A DNA stretch of 64,000 nucleotides from Spirosoma aureum (GTDB taxonomy: Bacteria > Bacteroidota > Bacteroidia > Cytophagales > Spirosomataceae). The translations under genes and the position numbers were made by a program. Location: NCBI RefSeq assembly GCF_011604685.1, contig NZ_CP050063.1, forward strand, positions 4,982,501 through 5,046,500, in the 5' to 3' direction. Shown piece by piece: positions 25,436-34,380 of the stretch. A model generated the notes under the pieces. The model did no database searches. It saw only the letters and a list, made by a program, of their open reading frames with translations, and was not told where the DNA came from. Position 1 is the first letter of the stretch, and every line of letters starts with the position of its first letter.

Positions 25436-28400
25436 ATGTCCGAACTAGCCCTAAAACTGGTTAAAGCAAATAGAAGAACTAAAGCAAAATTCCTGGATCT
25501 TGGAAACTGTGGTATAGTTGGTGAAGTACCGGAAGAAATAGGAGATTGTATCTGGTTGGAAGAGTTGTCATTTTCTCAAGAATGGTATAATTTCAATTCC
25601 CTAAATTCAACATCCAATATTGGCTTACCAAACAAAATTGACAGCTTACCTCCATCTTTTATTAAATTAACTAACTTAAAAAACCTTTGGATAAATGGAA
25701 GCGAAAGTAATAAATGGGGATTAAAAGATTTATCTCTACTTAAAACTCTCACAAAGTTACAACAGCTTACTTGCTCTTTTACTGAAGTGCAAAGCTTGCT
25801 TCCACTTAATAGTTTATTACATCTAAAATTACTCTACTGTGATGAGACGCAGGTCAGCGACCTGTCTCCCTTAGCCAACTTAACTCAGCTAAAACTGGTA
25901 TCTTTTGACAAGACTGCCATTGCTGATCTGTCTCCCTTAGCAGGACTATCCTCGCTTGAAAAATTATACTGTGATGAGACGCAAGTCAACGACTTGTCTC
26001 CCTTAGTTAACTTAACCCAGCTTAAGATTCTATCTTTTGACAAGACTGCCATTGCTGATCTGTCTCCCTTAGCAGGACTATCCTTGCTTGAAAAATTTTA
26101 TTGTACTGAGACGCAAGTCAGCGACCTGTCTCCCTTAGTTAACTTAACCCAACTTACTATTCTTAGTTGTTCCACGACTACCATTGCTGATCTGTCCCCC
26201 CTAGCGGGACTATCCTTGCTTGAAAAATTATACTGTATTGAGACACAGGTTAGCGACTTATCCCTCTTAGCCAACTTAACCCAACTTACTATTCTTAGTT
26301 GTTCCAAGACTACCATTGCCGATCTGTCCCCATTATCGAACCTAACCTTGCTTGAAGAATTATACTGTGATGAGACGCAAGTCAACGACTTGTCTCCCTT
26401 AGCCAACTTAACCCAACTTACTCTTCTTAGTTGTTCCAAGACTACCATTGCCGATCTGTCCCCATTATCGAACCTAACCTTGCTTGAAAAATTATACTGT
26501 GATGAGACGCAAGTCAACGACTTGTCTCCCTTAGCCAACTTAACTCAGCTAAAACTGGTATCTTTTGACAAGACTGCCATTGCTGATCTGTCTCCCTTAG
26601 CAGGACTATCCTTGCTTGAAAAATTTTATTGTACTGAGACGCAAGTCAGCGACCTGTCTCCCTTAGTTAACTTAACCCAACTTACTATTCTTAGTTGTTC
26701 CACGACTACCATTGCTGATCTGTCCCCCCTAGCGGGACTATCCTTGCTTGAAAAATTATACTGTATTGAGACACAGGTTAGCGACTTATCCCTCTTAGCC
26801 AACTTAACCCAACTTACTATTCTTAGTTGTTCCAAGACTACCATTGCCGATCTGTCCCCATTATCGAACCTAACCCTGCTTGAAGAATTATACTGTGATG
26901 AGACGCAAGTCAACGACTTGTCTCCCTTAGCCAACTTAACCCAACTTACTCTTCTTAGTTGTTCCAAGACTACCATTGCCGATCTGTCCCCATTATCGAA
27001 CCTAACCTTGCTTGAAAAATTATACTGTGATGAGACGCAAGTCAACGACTTGTCTCCCTTAGCCAACTTAACCCAACTTACTCTTCTTAGTTGTTCCAAG
27101 ACTACCATTGCCGATCTGTCCCCATTATCGAACCTAACCTTGCTTGAAAAATTATACTGTGATGAGACGCAAGTCAACGACTTGTCTCCCTTAGCCAACT
27201 TAACTCAGCTAAAACTGGTATCTTTTGACAAGACTACCATTGCTGATCTGTCTCCCTTAGCAGGACTATGCTCGCTTGAAAAATTTTATTGTACTGAGAC
27301 GCAAGTCAGCGACCTGTCTCCCTTAGTTAACTTAACCCAACTTACTCTTCTTAGTTGTTCCAAGACTACCATTGCCGATCTGTCCCCAATATCGAACCTA
27401 ACCCTGCTTGAAGAATTATACTGTGATGAGACGCAAGTCAGCGACCTGTCTCCCTTAGCGAACTTAACTCAGCTAAAGATTCTATCTTTTGACAAGACTA
27501 CCATTGCTGATCTGTCCCCCCTTGCGGGACTATCCTCGCTTGAAAATTTTTTTTGTGCTGAGACGCAAGTCAGCGACTTGTCTCCCTTAGCCAACTTAAC
27601 TCAGCTAAAACTGGTATCTTTTGGCAAGACTACCATTACCGATCTGTCCCCATTATCGAACCTAACCCTGCTTGAAGAATTATACTGTGATGAGACGCAG
27701 GTCTGCGACTTGTCCCCCTTAGCCAACTTAACCCAATTAAAGATTCTTACTTGTCGAAAAATTGCTATTGCTGATCTGTCTCCCTTAGCAGGACTATCCT
27801 TGCTTGAAAAAATAAACTGTAACGAGACGCAAGTCAACGACTTATCTCCTTTAGTTAACTTAACTCAGCTAAAACTGGTATCTTTTGACAAGACTGCCAT
27901 TGCTGATCTGTCTCCCTTAGCAGGACTATCCTTGCTTGAAAAATTTTATTGTACTGAGACGCAAGTCAGCGACCTGTCTCCCTTAGTTAACTTAACCCAG
28001 CTAAAACTGGTAGCTTTTGACAAGACTACCATTGCTGATCTGTCTCCCTTAGCAGGACTATCCTTGCTTGAAAAATTTTATTGTACTGAGACGCAAGTCA
28101 GCGATCTGTCCCCCTTAGCCAACTTAACCCAACTTACTATTCTTAGTTGTTCCAAGACTACCATTGCTGATCTGTCCCCCCTTGCGGGACTATCCTCGCT
28201 TGAAAAATTATACTGTATTGAGACACAGGTTAGCGACTTATCCCCCTTAGCCAACTTAACTCAACTAAAGGTTCTTAATTGTCGAAAAATTGCTATTGCT
28301 GATCTGTCCCCATTATCGAACCTAACCTTGCTTGAAGAATTATACTGTTCTGAGACGCAGGTTAGCAATCTATCTCCATTAGTCGATCTAACCAATCTGA

Positions 28401-30967
28401 AGGTCCTATCATGTAGCAATAACTCCGTTGAAGATTTGTCGCCCTTAGCCGGCCTAACCCTGCTTGAAAAAATATACTGTGATGAGACACAGATTAAAGA
28501 TCTATCCGCTTTATCAGGCTTAAGTCTGCTAAAGCAATTGTCTTTCCCTCGAACATTAGTCAGGGACTTATCACCTTTACGCTGCCTAATAAATTTAGAG
28601 GAAATTTCTTGTTATGATACAAAAGTTGAGGATCTATCTCCATTATCTGCTTGTACTCAATTAAGAATATTATATTGTTACAAAACGCCCATTAAAACTT
28701 TATCATCTATTACCTGGATTAACTTTAATAAGCTCACAAACCTATCAATATCGCAGACCCAAGTTGATGATCTTTCACCAATTCTTCCGTTGCTCGAAAA
28801 AGGATTATCTGTGAACTGGAAATTATGGGGAGATGGTATTCATATAAGGGATTGCCCACTTATTGAACCTCCATCTGAAATTGCTAAGCAGGGGAATGAA
28901 GCCATTTTGCGCTATTTTGAGGCCAAAAATCAGCAGGGCGAAGAAAAATTATATGAAGCAAAAATTGTCATTGTTGGTGCTGGTGAATCAGGGAAAACTA
29001 CGCTCATTCAGAAACTTCTTGATCCTACCCACCAAGTACCAAACTTAGAAGATAAACGCACGGAAGGAATTAAGGTAAATTCTTATGCATTTATCAGGCG
29101 AATAGAAGGTCAGCCCAAATTCTTACAGGCAAATCTTTGGGATTTTGGTGGTCAGGAGCTTTATCATACAACCCACCAACTGTTTTTAACACCAGATACT
29201 CTCTACATATTATTAAATGATAATCGAAAAAACGACACAGACTTTTACTATTGGCTCAATATAGTTACCCTTCGAGCCAGCAAAAAATGTCCAATCTTAC
29301 TGGTTTTTAATGCTAAAGACAATGCCGTCCGTCAGATTGTTTTAAGTGATGAATTATTTTTTGCATTTGAAAATCTTGTTCCGCAAGTCATAGATGTCAA
29401 TTTTGCAGATAAGGATCTAACTAAAGTCCATGGAATGAGAGAACTTATTGAAGAAAATTTCTCTCAGCTTGACGTACTCGGTAAGGCCTTTCCCGCTTAC
29501 TGGGTAAAAGTGCGCGAAATGCTAGGTAAATTAACCGACGAACACATCAGTTGGGCACGATTTGCTCAAATCTGTAATCAATGCGAAGTTGAGGACGATC
29601 AACAAATGCGTATTTTAGCTCAAACGCTACATAACTTAGGAGTAATACTTTATTTCCCAGATGTCTTTGGGTTGGAGTATTTAATTATTCTGAAAATGCA
29701 ATGGTGTATTGATGCAATTTATGGTGCCTTAGATACCCAAGAGATTATAAACAATAATGGGCGTTTCAATGAAGATGTCTTGGCTCGCAAATGGTCGGAC
29801 AATCGATTTTCTGGCAACAGATTGCAATTGCTCAAGCTCATGCAGCATTTCGATCTGTGTTATCCAGTAGAAGGTACTTCTAATTTTATAGCTCCACAAT
29901 TACTTCCGCTGGAAGGGATTCGCGACTCTGCCTTTCCTACTAATGGAATAATTATACACCAGTTTACTTATACATTTATGCCTGCTGGTATGCTCACTCG
30001 ATTAATTGCCCGATTGAGCCGCTACATTAAAACACCGTATGTCTGGCGTATGGGGGTAACCCTTCAATGGGATGAAGGAACGATCGCAGAAATAATTGAA
30101 AATCAGTATTCTCGTCAGATTGTTATTCGCGTCGCGGGTACCGAACGTAAACGCAGACTCGCAGAAATTCGTAAGACGCTTTATGATCTTCACAAAAACT
30201 TTCTTGGATTAAAGTTTGATGAATTAGTAGCCTGTAACTGCCCGGACTGTATCGACAGCTCGACTCCTACTACGTTTCCCTTGCATGAATTAGAGCAAGA
30301 TGCTGAAGATAACGACGAGGTAAAATGTAGAAATGGCCAAAGAAAAAAAATTCCAGCCCATCAGATTCTTGATGGAATTGAATACTTTGATAAACCCCGA
30401 GTTTTCATCTCCTACTCGCACAAAAACGAAGACTTAAAAGGTGAATTCCGCACAATGATTGCTCCATTGGAGCGGGAAGGTCACTGGAAAATCTGGGATG
30501 ATCGGTGGTTATTACCAGGAGATCAATGGAATAAAGAAATTATGCGACATCTGGCAGAAGCCAATGTGATTGTGTTGATGTTGACGGCTGATTTTTTTGA
30601 TTCAGATTATATCTATGATATTGAAATGTCCCGAGCTATTCAACGTCACGAATCTGGGGAGGCCTTGGTTATTGGTATTGTCGTCAGTGACTGTATGTGG
30701 GAAGAGACGCCGCTCGCAAAAATCCAGATGATTCCCAAAGACGGACAACCTGTTGTACGTTTTGCTAATCGAGCTGAAATCTGGAAAACTGTAGCAAATA
30801 AAATAAAGGAAACTTTAGCCATTCGGGAGGGAAAGAGAAAACGTAAAAGCGGGTGGGACCTAGAAAAATTAAACAAATTAAATTTACTAGAACCCTCTTT
30901 TGTCATCAATAGCAACATAGCGATCTCAGATATCCGCCAAGCTAGCCTGCATGGCAGATTTGATTGA
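25436..30967 (+). CDS. Giant LRR-Roc-COR-TIR (Roco) protein
   Basis: 1843 residues. Residues about 130-1120 are some 44 leucine-rich repeats of 22 residues (consensus DLSPLANLTQLTILSCSKT). A Roc GTPase follows: Walker A GAGESGKT at 1181-1188, G3 DFGGQE at 1236-1241, G4 NAKD at 1292-1295. A COR region (AFPAYWVKVREMLGKL onward) reaches about 1640. The C-terminus is a TIR domain (RVFISYSHKNEDL at 1655; putative catalytic Glu1730 in YDIEMSRAIQ). LRR-Roc-COR is the Roco scaffold; bacterial TIR domains typically degrade NAD or make cyclic-ADPR signals. I infer an NLR-like sensor whose repeats detect a trigger, Roc-COR switches and TIR executes. AT-rich compared with flanking phage genes, so probably acquired cargo. 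Confidence 0.9.
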   Translation: MSELALKLVKANRRTKAKFLDLGNCGIVGEVPEEIGDCIWLEELSFSQEWYNFNSLNSTSNIGLPNKIDSLPPSFIKLTNLKNLWINGSESNKWGLKDLSLLKTLTKLQQLTCSFTEVQSLLPLNSLLHLKLLYCDETQVSDLSPLANLTQLKLVSFDKTAIADLSPLAGLSSLEKLYCDETQVNDLSPLVNLTQLKILSFDKTAIADLSPLAGLSLLEKFYCTETQVSDLSPLVNLTQLTILSCSTTTIADLSPLAGLSLLEKLYCIETQVSDLSLLANLTQLTILSCSKTTIADLSPLSNLTLLEELYCDETQVNDLSPLANLTQLTLLSCSKTTIADLSPLSNLTLLEKLYCDETQVNDLSPLANLTQLKLVSFDKTAIADLSPLAGLSLLEKFYCTETQVSDLSPLVNLTQLTILSCSTTTIADLSPLAGLSLLEKLYCIETQVSDLSLLANLTQLTILSCSKTTIADLSPLSNLTLLEELYCDETQVNDLSPLANLTQLTLLSCSKTTIADLSPLSNLTLLEKLYCDETQVNDLSPLANLTQLTLLSCSKTTIADLSPLSNLTLLEKLYCDETQVNDLSPLANLTQLKLVSFDKTTIADLSPLAGLCSLEKFYCTETQVSDLSPLVNLTQLTLLSCSKTTIADLSPISNLTLLEELYCDETQVSDLSPLANLTQLKILSFDKTTIADLSPLAGLSSLENFFCAETQVSDLSPLANLTQLKLVSFGKTTITDLSPLSNLTLLEELYCDETQVCDLSPLANLTQLKILTCRKIAIADLSPLAGLSLLEKINCNETQVNDLSPLVNLTQLKLVSFDKTAIADLSPLAGLSLLEKFYCTETQVSDLSPLVNLTQLKLVAFDKTTIADLSPLAGLSLLEKFYCTETQVSDLSPLANLTQLTILSCSKTTIADLSPLAGLSSLEKLYCIETQVSDLSPLANLTQLKVLNCRKIAIADLSPLSNLTLLEELYCSETQVSNLSPLVDLTNLKVLSCSNNSVEDLSPLAGLTLLEKIYCDETQIKDLSALSGLSLLKQLSFPRTLVRDLSPLRCLINLEEISCYDTKVEDLSPLSACTQLRILYCYKTPIKTLSSITWINFNKLTNLSISQTQVDDLSPILPLLEKGLSVNWKLWGDGIHIRDCPLIEPPSEIAKQGNEAILRYFEAKNQQGEEKLYEAKIVIVGAGESGKTTLIQKLLDPTHQVPNLEDKRTEGIKVNSYAFIRRIEGQPKFLQANLWDFGGQELYHTTHQLFLTPDTLYILLNDNRKNDTDFYYWLNIVTLRASKKCPILLVFNAKDNAVRQIVLSDELFFAFENLVPQVIDVNFADKDLTKVHGMRELIEENFSQLDVLGKAFPAYWVKVREMLGKLTDEHISWARFAQICNQCEVEDDQQMRILAQTLHNLGVILYFPDVFGLEYLIILKMQWCIDAIYGALDTQEIINNNGRFNEDVLARKWSDNRFSGNRLQLLKLMQHFDLCYPVEGTSNFIAPQLLPLEGIRDSAFPTNGIIIHQFTYTFMPAGMLTRLIARLSRYIKTPYVWRMGVTLQWDEGTIAEIIENQYSRQIVIRVAGTERKRRLAEIRKTLYDLHKNFLGLKFDELVACNCPDCIDSSTPTTFPLHELEQDAEDNDEVKCRNGQRKKIPAHQILDGIEYFDKPRVFISYSHKNEDLKGEFRTMIAPLEREGHWKIWDDRWLLPGDQWNKEIMRHLAEANVIVLMLTADFFDSDYIYDIEMSRAIQRHESGEALVIGIVVSDCMWEETPLAKIQMIPKDGQPVVRFANRAEIWKTVANKIKETLAIREGKRKRKSGWDLEKLNKLNLLEPSFVINSNIAISDIRQASLHGRFD
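25840..28480 (+). repeat. Tandem 66-bp LRR-coding repeats with long near-identical blocks
   Basis: 66-bp units run through the LRR region. Block 26031-26544 reappears 528 bp later (26559-27072) with one visible mismatch (T to C near 26347/26875). Further 132-bp duplications follow at about 26940-27200. Such identity shows recent expansion by recombination. Confidence 0.85.
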
Positions 30968-31088
30968 GTCGTCTCAATTACACGTTAGTTTAATTTGAAT
31001 TCGTTGCACGGCATAATATTGCAGTATTCTGCCATTATAATCAGTGCATTTTAAATCTACACTTATAAATTAAAACTGTTTTAAACAT

Positions 31089-31571
31089 ATGGATAAGCCC
31101 CGAATTTTTATCTCTTACGCCCACAAAAATGAAGATCTGAAAAATGAATTTCGGAGCATGATTCGTCCATTGGAACGGGAAGGTCACTGGCAGGTCTGGG
31201 ATGACCGCTGGCTGCTTCCAGGTGATAACTGGAATGAAGAAATTATGCGACATCTGGCAGAAGCGAATGTAATCGTTCTGATGCTGACAGCCGCCTTTTT
31301 TGATTCCGATTACATTTATGACGTCGAAATGACAAATGCTATTCAACGCCACATAGATGGCGATGCACTCATGATTGGTGTTGTTGTAGATGACTGCCTG
31401 TGGGAAAAAACTCCACTTCGATCAATTCAGATACTTCCTAAAGATGCATTGCCTGTTTCGCGCTCGCTAAATAGAAATGAAATCTGGAAAACCATTGCCA
31501 ATACAATCCAGCATACTTTCGCTGTTCGGTCAGGTGATCAAAAAAGAAAAGGAGGATGGAATTCCATTTGA
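31089..31571 (+). CDS. Stand-alone TIR-domain protein paralogous to the Roco TIR
   Basis: 160 residues, a single TIR domain: KPRIFISYAHKNEDLK at the start, WDDRWLLPGDNWNEEIMRHL in the middle, putative catalytic Glu in YDVEMTNAIQRH. By eye about two thirds to three quarters of residues match the Roco C-terminal TIR, so one arose from the other by duplication. It lies 121 bases after the Roco gene on the same strand. It may amplify, cap or regulate the Roco TIR filament, or act as an independent NADase. Confidence 0.85.
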   Translation: MDKPRIFISYAHKNEDLKNEFRSMIRPLEREGHWQVWDDRWLLPGDNWNEEIMRHLAEANVIVLMLTAAFFDSDYIYDVEMTNAIQRHIDGDALMIGVVVDDCLWEKTPLRSIQILPKDALPVSRSLNRNEIWKTIANTIQHTFAVRSGDQKRKGGWNSI

Positions 31572-31726
31572 TTTGATTTGATTTGATTTCATTTTAACAT
31601 CTTATCCGATTTCAAAATTTACTAAAAAAAGCATCTTTAAAAAAAATTTTGAAGTTTTATTCTCGCTAAAGTTTACTTATTTCTGGTTATCTTTCCAGTA
31701 ATTTTCCAATACTCTCCGTAACTATA

Positions 31727-32311
31727 ATGTACTTCTCTGAACCAGTACTTTTCGAGATCCCGGTACGTCCGCGGATTAGAAAGTACATCGCCGTCAAACT
31801 CCAGGGCGCGGACGGCCGCCCACAGCCCCTGCTGGTTACTCCAGACGCTCAGGGAGCCGGCCTGATGCTTTGGGCAATGGCGCAATCTGAAAAAGTTATG
31901 CTGCAAACCGGTTGGCGACGAGGAGCGGCCGGAAAAAACTTTCTTCAGGACGGTTCGGGCCGCATCATTGCTCCCCTCGACATGACTGAGCGCCTAGGGC
32001 TTGGTATCAGTGAGTTTCACAAATCACGCCACCAGTATCTTTTGAACCACGCTGAGCTGGAGGTCTTTTCTCAGTTTGTTGATTACATCATTCTCAACGA
32101 AATGGTGTCGTTTTGCCAGCAGGATCAATCGAGTCCCCCCCTGTTACTCATCAAGCAGTTCACCGATCGGTACGATTTTTCGGAAGATGATCTCAACGAA
32201 GGATCCCTGCGCGTTGCCTATTGGCGATTCCGAAAAGGACTTGCGGCAACCAACTTCGATGTTCGCGTTACCCAACTTCAGCATTTTGTGGCCTACGAAA
32301 TGGCCGCCTAA
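31727..32311 (+). CDS. Hypothetical protein, candidate late regulator
   Basis: 194 residues, soluble. N-terminal beta part (IRKYIAVKLQGADGRPQPLL), C-terminal helical part (FSEDDLNEGSLRVAYWRFRKG) that could hold a helix-turn-helix. It ends exactly where the first copy of the late promoter element begins (32312), the usual place for a late activator gene. This role is inferred from position only; the family is not recognised. Confidence 0.45.
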   Translation: MYFSEPVLFEIPVRPRIRKYIAVKLQGADGRPQPLLVTPDAQGAGLMLWAMAQSEKVMLQTGWRRGAAGKNFLQDGSGRIIAPLDMTERLGLGISEFHKSRHQYLLNHAELEVFSQFVDYIILNEMVSFCQQDQSSPPLLLIKQFTDRYDFSEDDLNEGSLRVAYWRFRKGLAATNFDVRVTQLQHFVAYEMAA

Positions 32312-32358
32312 GTCATCACGCCTGTAACGGGCAATCCCCATGGCAGACAATAGGTTTA
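32312..32358 (+). promoter_or_regulatory. Late promoter element, copy A
   Basis: gtcatcacgcctgtaac at 32312-32328, 22-bp spacer, then -7-like TAGGTTTA at 32351-32358. The served start (ATG 32384) is 25 bases further, the longest leader of the set. Confidence 0.65.
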
Positions 32359-32386
32359 GCCCGAACTAAGCCAATTGTCTGCCATG
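32339..32386 (+). promoter_or_regulatory. 13-bp hairpin covering the start codon
   Basis: 32339-32351 (CATGGCAGACAAT) pairs perfectly with 32374-32386; the 3' arm ends in the ATG of the next gene. As RNA only part of the 5' arm may be transcribed from promoter A, but read-through RNA would fold fully and could block initiation, favouring expression only from the late promoter. Confidence 0.5.
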
Positions 32387-32764
32387 AATGATGATGTAAA
32401 ACCTTTCCTCTTTTTAGTTTTTGTAGTGCTGATGGGGCTCGCCCTGGTTGATTGCGCCGGTGGCAAAAAACGCTTTTGCCCTGGCGTTGTTCGTCAGCAC
32501 ATTTTTAAAGACGCTTACACCTCGCTTTCCTGCACCCACGACAAACAGGGCACGCATTGTCATACAGTGTATCATCCAGCCCAATATCGACTCCTGGTCG
32601 AGTGCCATAACCCAGATCACGTGGCCGATATCAACGCGGGGAAAACGTATTATACAGTAATCCAGAATGGCGAGTCGATTACCGTCGGCGAACGCATTGG
32701 GCTCTGGACGCATATTATCTGGGGAGATTGGGTTCAGGCCAGAAACGCCCCTAAAGACTACTAA
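32384..32764 (+). CDS. Membrane-anchored or lipoprotein-like hypothetical protein
   Basis: 126 residues from ATG 32384. N-terminal hydrophobic helix (FLFLVFVVLMGLALVDCAGG), possibly a lipoprotein signal with Cys in VDCAGG. The mature part has several Cys and His (SCTHDKQGTHCHTVYHP). Not recognised. First gene under late promoter A. Confidence 0.5.
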   Translation: MNDDVKPFLFLVFVVLMGLALVDCAGGKKRFCPGVVRQHIFKDAYTSLSCTHDKQGTHCHTVYHPAQYRLLVECHNPDHVADINAGKTYYTVIQNGESITVGERIGLWTHIIWGDWVQARNAPKDY

Positions 32765-32767
32765 GCC

Positions 32768-33169
32768 ATGCAGGAAGAAACTACCCCATCCAGCCGTCGA
32801 CGGATTTTAATCCTTGGCTGTTGCCCTTCCAACATGGCCAGGTTACTGGCTGAATGCCACGCGCTGAACATTGCCGCCGAAGTAATACCCAATACGGTTC
32901 AGCTGGCGCTCGATCGGCAGGCCATGATGGACAGTCAGGTCAAGCTGGAAATAGCCGCAGAGCAGGTAGCCGAGCGGGCTGCCGAATTTGCTAAAGAATT
33001 CTGGACTCTTCAGGAACAGAGGCCATTTTTCCGATCCATTGCGCTGGATGAGTTTCAAATTGTCGGCTATAACTCATTGGAGCGGGCAACTCCCAAAAAA
33101 TCCCGCCGAACCAAACGCGGCCATATCGCTGCTCGTGACCGGGTAATCTGTAAAGAAGGATATTGCTGA
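32768..33169 (+). CDS. Hypothetical protein with basic C-terminus
   Basis: 133 residues, three bases after the previous stop. Strand-helix start (RRILILGCCPSNMARLLAE), then a helix and a very basic tail (KKSRRTKRGHIAARDR), suggesting nucleic acid contact. Not recognised. Confidence 0.45.
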   Translation: MQEETTPSSRRRILILGCCPSNMARLLAECHALNIAAEVIPNTVQLALDRQAMMDSQVKLEIAAEQVAERAAEFAKEFWTLQEQRPFFRSIALDEFQIVGYNSLERATPKKSRRTKRGHIAARDRVICKEGYC

Positions 33170-33183
33170 TCGGCTAATACCCT

Positions 33184-33230
33184 GTCATCACGCCTGTAAC
33201 GCTGTAGCCTCATTGCTAAAGCTAGGTTTG
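33184..33230 (+). promoter_or_regulatory. Late promoter element, copy B (best match)
   Basis: gtcatcacgcctgtaac at 33184-33200, 22-bp spacer, perfect -7 TAGGTTTG at 33223-33230, four bases before ATG 33235. Predicted leaderless transcript. Confidence 0.75.
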
Positions 33231-33234
33231 TTCC

Positions 33235-33708
33235 ATGACGGATCTTACGTTCGACAATGGCAACAACATAGCGGGCAACTCCCTAATCCGGTTCGTGCCG
33301 GTGGTCGGCATCCAGGCGCTGCCCACACCTGCCACCGGTGGCCTGACCACAGCGCCCACCTTTCAGGCCGGTTACCGCTGGTTTACTTGCTATGGAACAG
33401 AAGGTACGAAAAACTACCAGGAACAGCAGAGCATGGATGATAACGGCTCCCTCTGGAGCATAACCGTTTCCCTGTTTCTACCCGGCGATGATCAGATACG
33501 GCGCAGGGCGCTGGCCGATATGACTCGTCACCGGTTCATCCTGGAAGTGGAAGACAATGCCGGCCTGATGCGCCGGGTTGGTACGATGACCGAAACCCTG
33601 GAGTTTAACTACACCTTCGGCATTGATGCCCAGATGGGCGGCCGGCGTGGATATACGCTCAGCTTCAAGCAAAGCTTCACCGAAGCCCCACCCCTACTCC
33701 ATTACTAA
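33235..33708 (+). CDS. Phage structural-type hypothetical protein
   Basis: 157 residues, beta-rich (FLPGDDQIRRRALADMTRHR, then RRGYTLSFKQSF). No signal or membrane segment. Its position at the head of a late unit and its composition suggest a virion or tail-completion protein. Start fixed by promoter B four bases upstream. Not recognised. Confidence 0.5.
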   Translation: MTDLTFDNGNNIAGNSLIRFVPVVGIQALPTPATGGLTTAPTFQAGYRWFTCYGTEGTKNYQEQQSMDDNGSLWSITVSLFLPGDDQIRRRALADMTRHRFILEVEDNAGLMRRVGTMTETLEFNYTFGIDAQMGGRRGYTLSFKQSFTEAPPLLHY

Positions 33709-33717
33709 ACCACCACC

Positions 33718-33969
33718 ATGAAAACCGCCAACTTTCTCTCCAGTCAACAAACCCAGACGCTCTGCTCCCAAATAAGCCAGAGCCATATTACCGATCAGTA
33801 TGGAGCCGGTCAGGTTCCTTTTTACGAAGATCTGGCCATTCAGCGGGATCTGTATCAATTACTGAATGGTTCCTACCAATGGCGGTTCATGGCTGGCCAA
33901 CTATCGATCGATAGTGAATGGGATGGATTGGTCCCCGATTTATGGAATGATGGGCTAATACTGGCCTAG
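33718..33969 (+). CDS. Small hypothetical late protein
   Basis: 83 residues, nine bases after the previous stop, same unit. Begins MKTANFLSSQQTQTLC; Gln/Tyr/Trp-rich. Followed by a terminator at 34021. Not recognised. Confidence 0.45.
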   Translation: MKTANFLSSQQTQTLCSQISQSHITDQYGAGQVPFYEDLAIQRDLYQLLNGSYQWRFMAGQLSIDSEWDGLVPDLWNDGLILA

Positions 33970-34020
33970 CGACAATGCAGTTGTAATTTTTGGTACTTTT
34001 TTACGATGGTTAAGTGATCA

Positions 34021-34051
34021 AAAAGCGTGGATGCCCTGCACACACGCTTTT
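34021..34051. terminator. Bidirectional terminator
   Basis: AAAAGCGTG (34021-34029) pairs with CACGCTTTT (34043-34051), U-run following. Separates the plus unit ending at 33969 from the minus-strand gene ending at 34053. Confidence 0.8.
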
Positions 34052-34052
34052 T

Positions 34053-34283
34053 TTATGCCTTGCCCAGCCAGCCATGCTGAATCAGATCAGCCACAAAATT
34101 TTCGGGTGTATCCGTACGTAACTGAAGGCCACCACTCACCTGGTGAAAGACGTCTGCGAATTGAGCCATGTACCCGCTCAGGGTTGGTGATTTGAAAAAA
34201 CGGCTCTGGCGGTGCCAGTTTCGTAAGAGTTCATCGGCCGATCGGGCCGGAAGTGTTCGGACAGATCCGGGGATTTGATACAT
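34053..34283 (-). CDS. Minus-strand hypothetical protein inside the late region
   Basis: 76 residues from MYQIPG (ATG 34283); an alternative ATG at 34334 lies inside late element C. Basic, helical (ADELLRNWHRQSRFFKS, then FVADLIQHGWLGKA). A perfect -7 TATCTTTG sits on the minus strand at 34321-34314, favouring the 34283 start. It is one of few genes pointing against the late region, so it may be expressed in the lysogen. Not recognised. Confidence 0.5.
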   Translation of the reverse strand: MYQIPGSVRTLPARSADELLRNWHRQSRFFKSPTLSGYMAQFADVFHQVSGGLQLRTDTPENFVADLIQHGWLGKA

Positions 34284-34329
34284 AGGCGAAGTGAAGTTTA
34301 CGGATAAAGCCTGCAAAGATACAAAAAGC

Positions 34330-34376
34330 GTCATCACGCCTGTAACGGCTGAGGGGCCCTGATCGGGCCACCTTCG
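34330..34376 (+). promoter_or_regulatory. Late promoter element, copy C
   Basis: gtcatcacgcctgtaac at 34330-34346, 22-bp spacer, weak -7 CACCTTCG at 34369-34376, four bases before ATG 34381 (protease/scaffold). Shares its region with a divergent host-type -7 (34314-34321). Confidence 0.6.
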
Positions 34377-34380
34377 GGCT

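Noticed and set aside
26098..27198. Two minus-strand open frames (146 and 190 codons) across the LRR repeats
   Set aside because: They are antisense shadows of the periodic LRR code and repeat the same pattern as the sense strand.
25840..28480. Regularly spaced repeats that could be mistaken for a CRISPR array
   Set aside because: The repeats are continuous 66-bp units in frame coding for LRRs, with no unique spacers, and no cas genes.
31566..31590. Tandem ATTTG repeats as a phase-variable switch of the TIR gene
   Set aside because: The stop codon lies in the first repeat, so copy-number changes would not alter the reading frame.
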